Shown in pieces: positions 33,929 to 42,430 of a stretch of 64,000 bases of DNA. The translations under genes were made by a program, and so were the position numbers. The notes under the pieces are model-generated. The model saw only the letters and a list, made by a program, of their open reading frames with translations, made no database searches and was not told the DNA's origin. Origin of the DNA: Oscillospiraceae bacterium (lineage in GTDB: Bacteria; Bacillota; Clostridia; Oscillospirales; Acutalibacteraceae); assembly GCA_029219165.1 (NCBI GenBank), contig JAQXSW010000007.1:62001-126000 (forward strand), read 5' to 3'. Positions within the stretch are counted from its first letter, which is position 1. The number at the start of each line of letters is the position of its first letter.

Positions 33929-34506
33929 TTTAATTGATCCAAAGTCAGTTCAAAACTTGGCAAGAATTCTCTTAAAAAAATTTCTGCCGCTTCACAATTC
34001 ATCTTATGTATGGAAGCTTCTGTTGCCTCTCTTGCTTTTGAAAACTCCCTATTTCCGGCTTTTTCTTCTTCAATACATTTTATTAATGCGCTAATTTTGT
34101 CAGCAGCTTTATTTAAAACCCAAATATCTTTATCTTCTTCTGTAGCAAATAACAAATCCTTATATTCTGATTGCATGTCTTCAGGAAGCATACCAAGTAT
34201 TTTATCTGTTGCTGCTTCCTCAACCTTTTTAAATGCATTGAGTATTTCTGAACTATAATATTTAACCGGTGTTGGCATGTCGCCTGTTAATATTTCTGCA
34301 GTATCATGAAAAAGACCAATAAGTGCAGCCTTTTCTGCATTATAATTTGTTCCAAGACGTTTATTACTTATTACTGCTAATGCGTGACATATTACTGCCA
34401 CCTCATAAGAGTGCTGGCTTAGTGATTCCTTTTCGGTATTTCTCATAAGGGCCCATCTATCAATATATTTCATTCTTGATATCAAGGCAAAAAAGTCATT
34501 TGACAT
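33925..34506 (-). CDS. YfbR-like HD-domain 5'-deoxynucleotidase
   Basis: 193 residues from ATG 34506 (MSNDFFALI), chosen for its SD GGAGGG; an upstream in-frame ATG at 34545 lies in a terminator hairpin. The HD motifs are QHSYEVAVICHA, GLFHDTAEILTGDMPTPVK and DKISALIKC. E. coli YfbR hydrolyses deoxynucleoside monophosphates. Function transferred from that family; substrates untested. Confidence 0.9.
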   Translation of the reverse strand: MSNDFFALISRMKYIDRWALMRNTEKESLSQHSYEVAVICHALAVISNKRLGTNYNAEKAALIGLFHDTAEILTGDMPTPVKYYSSEILNAFKKVEEAATDKILGMLPEDMQSEYKDLLFATEEDKDIWVLNKAADKISALIKCIEEEKAGNREFSKAREATEASIHKMNCEAAEIFLREFLPSFELTLDQLK

Positions 34507-34516
34507 AAAGTTCCCT

Positions 34517-34552
34517 CCGAAAAAAAGAACCCGCTTGTGTTTCAAGCGGGCC
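34517..34552 (-). terminator. Terminator of the 62-residue membrane protein gene
   Basis: On the minus strand GCCCGCTTG faces CAAGCGGG with a short loop, then TTCTTTTTTT. Confidence 0.8.
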
Positions 34553-34565
34553 TAAATAATCTGAA

Positions 34566-34754
34566 TTATTTTTCTTTACGCTTCTTCTGTTTAGGTGCCT
34601 TCTTTGCTTTAGCCATTTTCTTTCCTGCTCTGTCATATGTAGCACCCTTACCTGTGTACATAATTATGATTGAAAGCATTGCAGACATAAGGCCAGTAAG
34701 CATAACAACTAAAACGATAACTGCAACAATAAGAATGATTCCGGTTGTAAGCAT
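34566..34754 (-). CDS. Small single-span membrane protein with basic tail
   Basis: 62 residues: one long hydrophobic helix (about 3-33) followed by a Lys-rich cytoplasmic tail (GKKMAKAKKAPKQKKRKEK). SD GAGGGG is about nine bases before ATG, and a terminator follows, so it is a stand-alone gene. No family recognised. It lies divergent from the FHA-RodA-PBP operon. Confidence 0.65.
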   Translation of the reverse strand: MLTTGIILIVAVIVLVVMLTGLMSAMLSIIIMYTGKGATYDRAGKKMAKAKKAPKQKKRKEK

Positions 34755-34879
34755 AAAACTATCCCCTCTAGTTTGTAATTATAGTTAAGATACTATTATA
34801 TATTTATGAACTAAGTATGAACAAAATGAATTATTACAAAAAAATTTTTTTAATATTAAATTATATCGAACAACCTTTA

Positions 34880-34908
34880 TTGACTTTAAAAATGTAATAA
34901 AATAGAAT
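34880..34908 (+). promoter_or_regulatory. Promoter of the FHA-FtsW/RodA-PBP operon
   Basis: TTGACT (34880-34885), 17-base spacer, TAGAAT (34903-34908). Confidence 0.6.
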
Positions 34909-34936
34909 TAAATTATTGTATATGGGAGGTGAAAGC

Positions 34937-35728
34937 GTGCAAACCACATTCATTGTATCATTTGGAAGATGGGTTCTTCCTTTATTAGCTTTTTACATAA
35001 TTATTGGCTGCGGAGTTTCATTAGTTCGTGGTAATAAAAAAGTGGGAACAATTGGATATTTAATTAATTCTGCAAACGGAGATGAAATACCTCTTACAAG
35101 CTATGAAACATCCATTGGCAGAAGTAACTCTTGTGATATTGTACTTGCATATACTACTGTTTCTCGCTTTCACGCAGTAATAGCAAAACGCGGTGGCAAA
35201 TGGATGATTTTTGACACCTATTCAAAAACAGGCACGTTTGTCAATGGACAACAGGTCCGAGGAAAAGGCCTAATTGAAGATGGAGACACTTTAGTATTTG
35301 GAAATGCTGTTTTCCGCTTCTCTGAGCACATATCCAGAAAAGATGATACAGATGATTTGCCAATTTCAAATTCTCCTCTTTTCGTTGGAGATGAAAAGTT
35401 CTATACAGGTGAAATTATAATTCCGCAAAAAATAAAAAAAGGCTGCTTAATTGAAAATTGTATCACCGGCGAACAAATGGAAATAGATGATATGGATTCA
35501 ATCCTTATCGGCAGAAGTAATGATGCCCACATTCACATTTCAATTCAAGCTGCATCAAGAAATCACGCGCTTATTAGCAGGTCCGGTTCTGACTGGATAA
35601 TAGAAGATTTAAATTCCGCTACAGGAACGCTTTTAAACGGGGAACCTGTAACAGAATGCACAGTGTTAAAAGACGGGGACATTATTGAAATTTGTGGTTT
35701 TACTATAAAATTCATTGACAACAATTAA
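34937..35728 (+). CDS. Membrane-anchored protein with two FHA domains
   Basis: Start placed at GTG 34937 (VQTTFIVSFGRW) with SD GGGAGGTG five bases upstream. 263 residues: one N-terminal membrane helix, then FHA domain 1 (TSIGRSNSCDIVL ... SRFHAVI ... TGTFVNG) and FHA domain 2 (ILIGRSNDAHIHI ... SRNHALI ... TGTLLNG). Both keep the GRS, S-H and NG residues that read phosphothreonine. First gene in an operon with an FtsW/RodA protein and a class B PBP, a grouping familiar from actinobacterial Ser/Thr-kinase-controlled wall loci; no kinase gene is seen here. Confidence 0.9.
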   Translation: MQTTFIVSFGRWVLPLLAFYIIIGCGVSLVRGNKKVGTIGYLINSANGDEIPLTSYETSIGRSNSCDIVLAYTTVSRFHAVIAKRGGKWMIFDTYSKTGTFVNGQQVRGKGLIEDGDTLVFGNAVFRFSEHISRKDDTDDLPISNSPLFVGDEKFYTGEIIIPQKIKKGCLIENCITGEQMEIDDMDSILIGRSNDAHIHISIQAASRNHALISRSGSDWIIEDLNSATGTLLNGEPVTECTVLKDGDIIEICGFTIKFIDNN

Positions 35729-35739
35729 GGGGGCTTTTT

Positions 35740-36957
35740 GTGACTGGATCTAAGTGGTTACCCACTATGCTTCTAATCTCAATATTCCAAGCTATATCCT
35801 TCTTTCAAGTTATTTATGTTGATGGAAAAATCAATCAAACTGTTCTAATAGTTTTTGCGATTTATTCAGCAATTGAATGGCTTTACTCAATTGCGTCATC
35901 AATCATCCTTAGAAAGTCTAGTTTGGCATTAGAATGTATTGCTTTCTTCCTTACAGGAATAAGCCTTGTAATAGTCGCAAGTTCAGCCCCAAAGCTTCTT
36001 GTTAAACAATTTATTGCCGTATGTATTGGTTTTATCTTATACATAATTATGCTTTTCATTATTGCAAATGTAGACAGAGCAGAGAAATTTAGAACACCTA
36101 TGGCTGCAGGTGCAATTATTCTATTAGTGTTCACACTGATTTTTGCAAAAAGTATTAACGGAGCCTATAACTGGATTGTAATTGGAGGTATATCCTTCCA
36201 GTCAGCTGAACTTGTAAAAGTTGCTTTCATTTTTGTTGGTGCAGCAACACTTGAAAAACTACAATCCACAAAACATCTTACGGCATATGTAATTTTTTCT
36301 CTAATTTGTATTGCCCTTTTATTCCTTATGAGAGACCTCGGAACCGCATTAATATTCTTCTTTACATTTATTGTTTTAGCTTTCATGCGTTCCGGAGATA
36401 TCAGAACTATAATTTTCCTATGTATGGGTGCCGCCATGGCAGCAGGACTTATTGTTTTAATACGCTCTGACTATGTAATGAATCGCTTTGCCACATATAG
36501 ACACATATGGGAATACGCAGATGGCAGAGGATATCAACAAACGCGCGTTCTCACATATTCGGTTAGTGGTGGTCTATTAGGTCTTGGTATTGGAAACGGT
36601 AAACTTAGAAACATCTTTGCTGCTACTGAGGACCTTGTTTTTGGCGTATTATGTGAGGAATGGGGAATCCTTATTGCATTCCTTGTAGCAATATCATTTG
36701 TCTTCATATTTATTCATAGTATTAGATGTGCAAAAGGATCAAGAAGTGCATTTTATTCAATTGCAAGTTGTGCTGCCGGCGGACTGTTTCTTTTCCAAGC
36801 GGCTCTCAATATCTTCGGCGTAACTGATTTTCTCCCACTTACCGGCGTTACTCTTCCATTTGTCAGTCGTGGTGGTTCAAGTACAATTTCCTGCTGGGCT
36901 CTTCTTGCCTTTATAAAGGCTGCTGACAACAGGACATGGGCAGGAGGTAAAAAATGA
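35740..36957 (+). CDS. FtsW/RodA/SpoVE family glycosyltransferase
   Basis: 405 residues, GTG start with SD AAGGGGG. Around ten membrane helices. The family signature appears as FQSAELVKVAFIF, FLMRDLGTALIFFF and, near the C-terminus, LPLTGVTLPFVSRGGSS. Such SEDS proteins polymerise lipid II with a partner class B PBP; the partner gene follows with a four-base overlap. RodA versus FtsW cannot be told from sequence. Confidence 0.93.
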   Translation: MTGSKWLPTMLLISIFQAISFFQVIYVDGKINQTVLIVFAIYSAIEWLYSIASSIILRKSSLALECIAFFLTGISLVIVASSAPKLLVKQFIAVCIGFILYIIMLFIIANVDRAEKFRTPMAAGAIILLVFTLIFAKSINGAYNWIVIGGISFQSAELVKVAFIFVGAATLEKLQSTKHLTAYVIFSLICIALLFLMRDLGTALIFFFTFIVLAFMRSGDIRTIIFLCMGAAMAAGLIVLIRSDYVMNRFATYRHIWEYADGRGYQQTRVLTYSVSGGLLGLGIGNGKLRNIFAATEDLVFGVLCEEWGILIAFLVAISFVFIFIHSIRCAKGSRSAFYSIASCAAGGLFLFQAALNIFGVTDFLPLTGVTLPFVSRGGSSTISCWALLAFIKAADNRTWAGGKK

Positions 36958-38312
36958 ACAAGATATTCAAAAGATCATATTGGATGTACATTTTTGCCGT
37001 TGCATTTCTTGTTGCTCTAATACTGTTATTTTTCAACATGGAATTAAACGCAAACACGTGGGTTGTAAAAGATTACAATCAGCATTTATATGCCGAAGGA
37101 GAACTGCTCGCCGCAGGTCAAATAACCGACAGAAATGGTATTGTATTAGCTGAAACCGTTAACGGAGAACGTGTTTTTAACACTGATGTAAACATTAGAA
37201 AGTCAACACTGCATGTTGTAGGTGACACGGCCGGATTCATTTCAACAGGAGTTCAAACAGCATACAAATCAAATCTTACAGGATACAGCCTAGTAAATGG
37301 TATCTATACGTTAAAGAAAAACGGAGCAGGTAATGATATCCAATTGTCTATAGATTCAACACTTTCTGTTACAGCGCTAAATGCTCTTGGCAATTACAAG
37401 GGAACAATTGGTGTTTACAACTATCAGACAGGTGAAATATTATGTGCTGTTTCATCTCCAACATATGATCCATATAACAAACCTAAGGACATTAATACAG
37501 ATGAAACGGGAAAATACGAAGGAATCTATATGAATAGATTTTTCTCCGGCCTTTATACTCCCGGATCAACATTCAAAGTTGTAACTGCTACCTGTGCTGT
37601 TGACAATTTAATTGATATTAACACCAGAACATTTACATGTAATGGTGCTTGGGTAAATAAGGTTGGAAATAAGGTTAAGTGTAATGGTGTTCATGGAACA
37701 GTTACATTTGAACAAGCACTTAACCGTTCATGTAACACAGCATTTGCTGCTCTAGCAGCAGAGCTTGGAAACGAAAAAATGTCACAAACAGCTAAAGAGT
37801 TTGGATTTAACAAACCTCTTTATGTTGATAGAATAAAATGTGCAACAAGTTACTTTGATCTATCAAAAGCATATGACATTGATAGAGCATGGGCCGGAAT
37901 TGGACAATATACAACTTTAGTAAATCCTTGTCATGCTGTAACAATAATGGGTTCAATTGCAAATAAGAACGGATACACACCCACTCCAACAATTATTAAA
38001 GGACAAAGAACAGATAGCCTTGGCTACATAGGTTCTGTTCCTGCAAAAAAATTGGATAAAATGCTCCGTTCAAACGTGGAAAACTATTATGGAGACTCCA
38101 GATTTCCTGATTTACAAATGTGCGGTAAAACCGGTACCGCTGAAATTGCCAATAAAAAACCGCATGCTTGGTTCCTTGGATACTCTCAGCGAAGTGATCT
38201 TCCACTATGTATAGTTGTTGTTCTTGAAAACAGTGGAGGGTCCGGAATTGGCACTGCCATTCCGGTTGCAAACAAAGTAATGCAAAAAGCATTAGAACTT
38301 TATGTTAAATAA
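36954..38312 (+). CDS. Class B penicillin-binding protein (PbpA/FtsI-like)
   Basis: 452 residues: N-terminal membrane anchor (about 11-29), short linker domain, transpeptidase. Active-site motifs: STFK (205-208, nucleophile Ser205), SCN (259-261) and KTGT near 393. It is shorter than FtsI/PBP2 because the N-terminal pedestal is small, like actinobacterial PbpA. Cross-links peptidoglycan made by the preceding SEDS protein. Ends at a terminator. Confidence 0.93.
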   Translation: MNKIFKRSYWMYIFAVAFLVALILLFFNMELNANTWVVKDYNQHLYAEGELLAAGQITDRNGIVLAETVNGERVFNTDVNIRKSTLHVVGDTAGFISTGVQTAYKSNLTGYSLVNGIYTLKKNGAGNDIQLSIDSTLSVTALNALGNYKGTIGVYNYQTGEILCAVSSPTYDPYNKPKDINTDETGKYEGIYMNRFFSGLYTPGSTFKVVTATCAVDNLIDINTRTFTCNGAWVNKVGNKVKCNGVHGTVTFEQALNRSCNTAFAALAAELGNEKMSQTAKEFGFNKPLYVDRIKCATSYFDLSKAYDIDRAWAGIGQYTTLVNPCHAVTIMGSIANKNGYTPTPTIIKGQRTDSLGYIGSVPAKKLDKMLRSNVENYYGDSRFPDLQMCGKTGTAEIANKKPHAWFLGYSQRSDLPLCIVVVLENSGGSGIGTAIPVANKVMQKALELYVK

Positions 38313-38316
38313 AAAG

Positions 38317-38358
38317 AAAACGGATGAGAACAGAACTGTTCTCATCCGTTGCTTTTTG
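38317..38358. terminator. Terminator between the PBP gene and the hydrolase
   Basis: AACGGATGAGAACAG faces CTGTTCTCATCCGTT, then GCTTTTTG; A-run on the other side lets it act both ways. Confidence 0.85.
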
Positions 38359-38362
38359 AAAA

Positions 38363-39330
38363 TCACTTCTTAAGAAGTGGGTTATTGTCATTGAAGAATT
38401 TGAGAAGGTCTGAATAAACTTCAAGCTTTGTGCCATTTTCCGTTTCGTTGTGGATTTCATGTTTTGCGTTTGGATAAATCTTGAGCTGAACATTTCTTCC
38501 TGCACGCTTGAGTTCTTTGTAAACCTTTTTTGGACCAATACAACATACACCACAAATATCATGCTTTCCGGAACATACAAAGTAAGGTACTTTCTTATTT
38601 GTTCTGCGAGCCCAAAGCGGTTTGCCTGTGTTGAGGCAAGTTGCTATCATATTTAGAAGCGACAAGTCCGGGGCAATATACGTATAAGGGCTTTGATTGT
38701 ATGTGATGATGTTTTGCTTGTCAAAAGAGATCCAGCTTGTTGCAAGGCGATTTAAAAGTGGTGGCATCTCTGTCGACGGTGTATCGTCTGCACTTCTCTT
38801 CTTCTTTGCTCTCTCACATGATTTTTCAAATGATGCAGGTGTAAGTTTATAGAGAAGATGAAGCGGTGTACTGAGTAAAAATGCAAAGTTTGGCATGAGA
38901 ACTGTTCCGCAGATAACACATGCTGCAAGTCCTTTGCTGTATTTCATGATATAGTCGCGAACCATCATTGAGCCGAGGCTGTGTCCGTAAAGCATGTATG
39001 GAAGCTTTTTGTACTCTGCCTGCATAATTTTACGAAGTTCGTGCATGTCTTCAACCATTGCTTTTCCGGCGTCTTCCGGATAAAGTCCTACGCACGGAAC
39101 TCCTGCTGTGTGTCCGTGTCCGAGGTGATCCTGACCACATACGACATATCCGTTCTCTACGAAAAGTCGTGCCATTTCATCATAGCGTTCAATGTGTTCT
39201 CCCCATCCGTGGGTAAGTTGAATAACGCCGATCGGTTTTTGTTTGCGGTATCCTTCCACACAAGGTATCTGATGTTAACTCCTGCCTTGGAGGTGGATGG
39301 GAAAAATCTTTCCAATACTTCAATTGACAT
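38363..39330 (-). pseudogene. Alpha/beta hydrolase (monoacylglycerol-lipase type) with an N-terminal frameshift
   Basis: The main frame (38363-39259, GTG) gives 298 residues with QLTHGWGEHIERYDEMA, QDHLGHGHTAG, nucleophile YGHSLGSM and a C-terminal PNAKHEIHNE catalytic His. It has no SD. Upstream, an ATG at 39330 with a good SD (GGAGGAG) opens MSIEVLERFFPSTSKAGVNI ... YLVW, which is the expected N-terminus of this family but in another frame. The frames would join as YLVW-EGYRKQ if one G were restored near 39256 (GG to GGG). Either a recent pseudogene, a sequencing error or ribosomal slippage. The gene also looks GC-richer than its neighbours. Confidence 0.78.
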
Positions 39331-39477
39331 AAAAAATCTCCTCCGATATATCTAAATTTTGATCACGAAATCAAGTTACTATATTTTAGCATATATCGGT
39401 GTAGCTAACAATATTAAAAAAAGAACAGCTGGCGACTTGAGAACACTGCAAACACCTATAGTGCATAGCAAATTGAC

Positions 39478-39502
39478 GAAAAAATACGCCCGTATTTTTT
39501 AA
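39478..39502 (-). terminator. Terminator of the Tad operon
   Basis: AAAAAATAC faces GTATTTTTT; follows the last gene of the minus-strand run. Confidence 0.65.
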
Positions 39503-39955
39503 TTATGAAACTGTATACACAAAATTACCTGTCCATTGTCCTGTAATTGGAGCTGTTTCCCAAAATGAACCAATGTCAGTATTTGCATATGTAATTTCTG
39601 TCACGGAATGTTGTAATGTCAGCACTCCTCCGTCTAATTCAACAATTGCACTTATATGATTGTCTACATCATCAACCATATCCACATTTTGGGGTACCAT
39701 TATACTTATATCTGTATCCACAATACCGGCTATATATACCGTTTCTTTTTCACCATCAACAACTAAAGTTTCCGGGACCATGAGCAAATACGGTGTTTCA
39801 TCGGTAATAATTCCATCTATTGTGCCATCTTGATTAACATCAATCTCTTCATTTACAGATACAGAATACTCTAAATCTGTATCATATGCTGAAGCAAATA
39901 ACGGCGTTACTCCAACTAAAGCTATTGCTAAAATTACTGCTAAAAGTTTTTTCAT
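39503..39955 (-). CDS. Secreted protein with a DxNxDG motif, function unknown
   Basis: Start at ATG 39955 (MKKLLAVILAIALVG), chosen for SD GAGGT. 150 residues with a signal peptide (cleavage after about FASA). A calcium-loop-like DVNQDGTIDG follows, then a beta-rich domain ending PITGQWTGNFVYTVS, a closing pattern I associate with Ig-like or spore-coat/WxL-like secreted domains. Last gene of the Tad run, so it may be a pilus-associated surface protein. The family is not known to me. Confidence 0.7.
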   Translation of the reverse strand: MKKLLAVILAIALVGVTPLFASAYDTDLEYSVSVNEEIDVNQDGTIDGIITDETPYLLMVPETLVVDGEKETVYIAGIVDTDISIMVPQNVDMVDDVDNHISAIVELDGGVLTLQHSVTEITYANTDIGSFWETAPITGQWTGNFVYTVS

Positions 39956-39969
39956 AAAATACCTCATTT

Positions 39970-40452
39970 CTATACTATTTCAAATTTAAAAGTTTGTTCA
40001 AACCCATTTTTAGGATTATTTGATTTGTCAAAAGGTGTAATAATTATTTTTACTTCATATGTACCCGGTTTATTAAATTCCTTGCGTACATCCCATTTTT
40101 CAATTTCACCAGGTGAAAGTCTTGAAGATTTATAAATCTGTTTCCCATCAAATTCAATTTCATAAATAAAATCGACTATATTGCCACTTGGATTTTGAAG
40201 ACTAAGTTTTTGACCATCACGATATCTTACAGTTTTTTTTGAAAAACCGGGAAAAATAATTTTATATTGGCCACTCAATGGTGACTCATCGTTTATCTGT
40301 GATTCATATATCAGTCCATCCGGACTTTCATTTTTTTCACCAATAAAACTGCACCCCTTTAGCAAAAAAACAAGTGACAACAATATAATTACGGCAAACA
40401 TTACGTATAATATAAATTTTTTTATTCGTTTTCTTTCTGCTTTATTCTCCAT
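39970..40452 (-). CDS. Membrane-anchored extracellular protein, Tad operon
   Basis: 160 residues: basic N-terminus, one membrane helix (about 12-33, ending in LLKGC, which could also be a lipobox), then a beta-rich extracellular domain (SPLSGQYKIIFPGFSKKTVR ... PGTYEVKIIITPFD) resembling Ig-like folds. No family recognised. SD GAGGAA about ten bases upstream; overlaps the preceding gene by eleven bases. Belongs to the Tad transcription unit. Confidence 0.7.
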   Translation of the reverse strand: MENKAERKRIKKFILYVMFAVIILLSLVFLLKGCSFIGEKNESPDGLIYESQINDESPLSGQYKIIFPGFSKKTVRYRDGQKLSLQNPSGNIVDFIYEIEFDGKQIYKSSRLSPGEIEKWDVRKEFNKPGTYEVKIIITPFDKSNNPKNGFEQTFKFEIV

Positions 40453-40993
40453 ATTTTGATATTTCCTCTAAGTTTGAAATGATAAATAGTTGTGCATTTG
40501 TATCATAAAACGTTTTAAAATATTCTCTTTCACCATACTTCATTTTTCTTGTTTCAATACCAATTAATTCTCCGTCTTCTGTGGCTCTTTTATAAACACC
40601 TTCATCTGTTGTTTTTCTCTCCAAAAGTCCTTGTGATTCAAGCCATAAAGTTATTTTTACTGACGGAATATTCTTTACGTCTCTGTCAAGAACCTTGCCT
40701 ATTCTTGATGCTATTGTGCTCACTCCAACAGATTCTTCAGATATTTGTATTTCCTTTTTCTGCGAGTCATTTATTCTAAATTTTTCTTTCCTTTTTAAAT
40801 ATGCATAGCCACTTTTACCGGTGTTTTGAGATATATCATTAAGAATGTTTGATATAAAAACAAACACTCTACATAATGAAACATCATTTAAAATTGTATC
40901 TTCAGGTAAATCTTCACCTGTCATTGGATTCATACCATTTGCTAATTTATCAATATATAATTTTGCTGTATATAATCTCTCTCTGTCTGTCAA
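40442..40993 (-). CDS. Uncharacterised cytoplasmic protein in the Tad operon
   Basis: 183 residues, start TTG overlapping the prepilin peptidase stop (TTGA), with AGGGG eight bases upstream. Begins with a helical region (RERLYTAKLYIDKLANGMNP) and ends with a winged-helix-like segment (VKITLWLESQGLLERKTTDE). Soluble, no signal. It may be a regulator of the operon or a DNA-binding protein; nothing firmer can be said. Confidence 0.65.
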   Translation of the reverse strand: MTDRERLYTAKLYIDKLANGMNPMTGEDLPEDTILNDVSLCRVFVFISNILNDISQNTGKSGYAYLKRKEKFRINDSQKKEIQISEESVGVSTIASRIGKVLDRDVKNIPSVKITLWLESQGLLERKTTDEGVYKRATEDGELIGIETRKMKYGEREYFKTFYDTNAQLFIISNLEEISKYGE

Positions 40994-41448
40994 AACAACA
41001 CCCCTCTTAACAAGTCAAGTATCCTAATTAAAATTCCGATCATAAGAAATGGAGCAAATGGGTATGTAGTGTTCTTTTTCTTGTGAAAAAACAACAATTG
41101 AATTACTCCAAATGCAAATGACGAAATACAGGTTACGAGAAGAACTCTTGAAAAACTCAAGAAACCTAAAAACCATCCAAGCGATATAATTAATTTAATA
41201 TCTCCCATTCCAATGCCAGATTTTGAAATGAAATTGCAGATTAAACATATTGCCGATGAAAGGATAAGCCCGGCAATTACTTCTACCAATACTGGTTTTT
41301 CTTCATGAAAAATAAATAATCTTACAAAACCCAAAATAATAAATATCGCTGGAATAAAATTAGGAATTATTCTTCTTTTTATATCAAAAATAGTTGCAAA
41401 AATAGAGAGTAGTAAAGAAATACCAAGTAAAACTATTTCATCTGTCAC
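40990..41448 (-). CDS. Prepilin peptidase (A24 family, TadV/CpaA-like)
   Basis: I start it at GTG 41448 because GGGAGGAGG lies nine bases upstream; the longer frame from 41478 has no SD. 152 residues with several membrane helices. Catalytic aspartates are in FDIKRRIIPN and GIGMGDIKL (the GxGD motif). It cleaves and may methylate the Flp pilin leader. Overlaps the upstream pseudopilin gene by eleven bases. Confidence 0.88.
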   Translation of the reverse strand: MTDEIVLLGISLLLSIFATIFDIKRRIIPNFIPAIFIILGFVRLFIFHEEKPVLVEVIAGLILSSAICLICNFISKSGIGMGDIKLIISLGWFLGFLSFSRVLLVTCISSFAFGVIQLLFFHKKKNTTYPFAPFLMIGILIRILDLLRGVLF

Positions 41449-42430
41449 TTGGAAATGCCTCCTCCCAAAATTTAACAACTACCTTAATATCCATATCATT
41501 ATCAATCGAATTTCTAATTTCATTTAATGCGTAATTAAAATTCTCATTTTCCTGTGCCTCTTGCGGCATTATTATTATCAATCTTTTTTCTACATTGCGA
41601 GAAAAATTCACCCTACTACCATCTTCCATATCTAAAAGACGCTTTGATTCATTTGTATCAATTAACATCTCTGTTGCATATTCATATATTTGCTTATTTA
41701 GATTATCAAAATTCGCTACACCATTATCAGAATATGAAGCATCAAAAATATTCAAAGAATGTACTTCGGCTATAGCATTTTCCTCTTTGTAATATAGATC
41801 TATTCCTTGACCACTCGCAACGGCTTGTCCACCAAGTTGATTTTTTGAAAGTTCTACAAATTTCTTTCCTCGTTCTATGGGCTTTAAATCCCAAATAGAA
41901 TAGCTCTTTTTAACTAAATTGTTATCGCCCTTTTCACTCCACAAAGAAGTCGCCGCGCATTGCTTTATTAAAATTCCTTTTTCAAATAAATTAAAAGTGT
42001 TTATATCTAAATAATAATTAACAATCACATTCACTTCGTTGTTATTAAAATCAATATTTGATTCCAAAAAATTCAACCCCAAAACACCACTTTTAACACC
42101 TCTTTTGGAGAGCCACTCATTTGGATTGTTAACATTAAATTCTTTTAAAAACTGCATTTCACAAAGCATAGATTGACTCATTTTGCTTTCTGAAAACTTC
42201 CTAGAAAGCCCCTCCAAATTATCAACCAAATATGCTGATTGAGAAATTTTCATTGCTGTTGTATTAAGTGTTCTTTGTATTTTTAGCTCCAACAATACAA
42301 TCTGCATAATTGACAATATCATTAAAAATAAAACAATGAATATCGTTATTGATAATGCACCTTCAATTGTATAATATCCTTCGCTATTTGAAATATTGAA
42401 TGTTTTTCTCCTCATTAATTCTGTGTCCAT
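41438..42430 (-). CDS. TadE/TadG-like pseudopilin
   Basis: 330 residues. The N-terminal SEGYYTIEGALSITIFIVLF has the short basic leader, Glu and hydrophobic helix of Tad pseudopilins; the rest is a long mostly beta/alpha extracellular domain without a recognised family. No clear SD precedes either of two possible ATGs (42430 or 42415), so translation may be coupled to the preceding DUF5702 gene, which it overlaps by 47 bases. Confidence 0.78.
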   Translation of the reverse strand: MDTELMRRKTFNISNSEGYYTIEGALSITIFIVLFLMILSIMQIVLLELKIQRTLNTTAMKISQSAYLVDNLEGLSRKFSESKMSQSMLCEMQFLKEFNVNNPNEWLSKRGVKSGVLGLNFLESNIDFNNNEVNVIVNYYLDINTFNLFEKGILIKQCAATSLWSEKGDNNLVKKSYSIWDLKPIERGKKFVELSKNQLGGQAVASGQGIDLYYKEENAIAEVHSLNIFDASYSDNGVANFDNLNKQIYEYATEMLIDTNESKRLLDMEDGSRVNFSRNVEKRLIIIMPQEAQENENFNYALNEIRNSIDNDMDIKVVVKFWEEAFPSDR

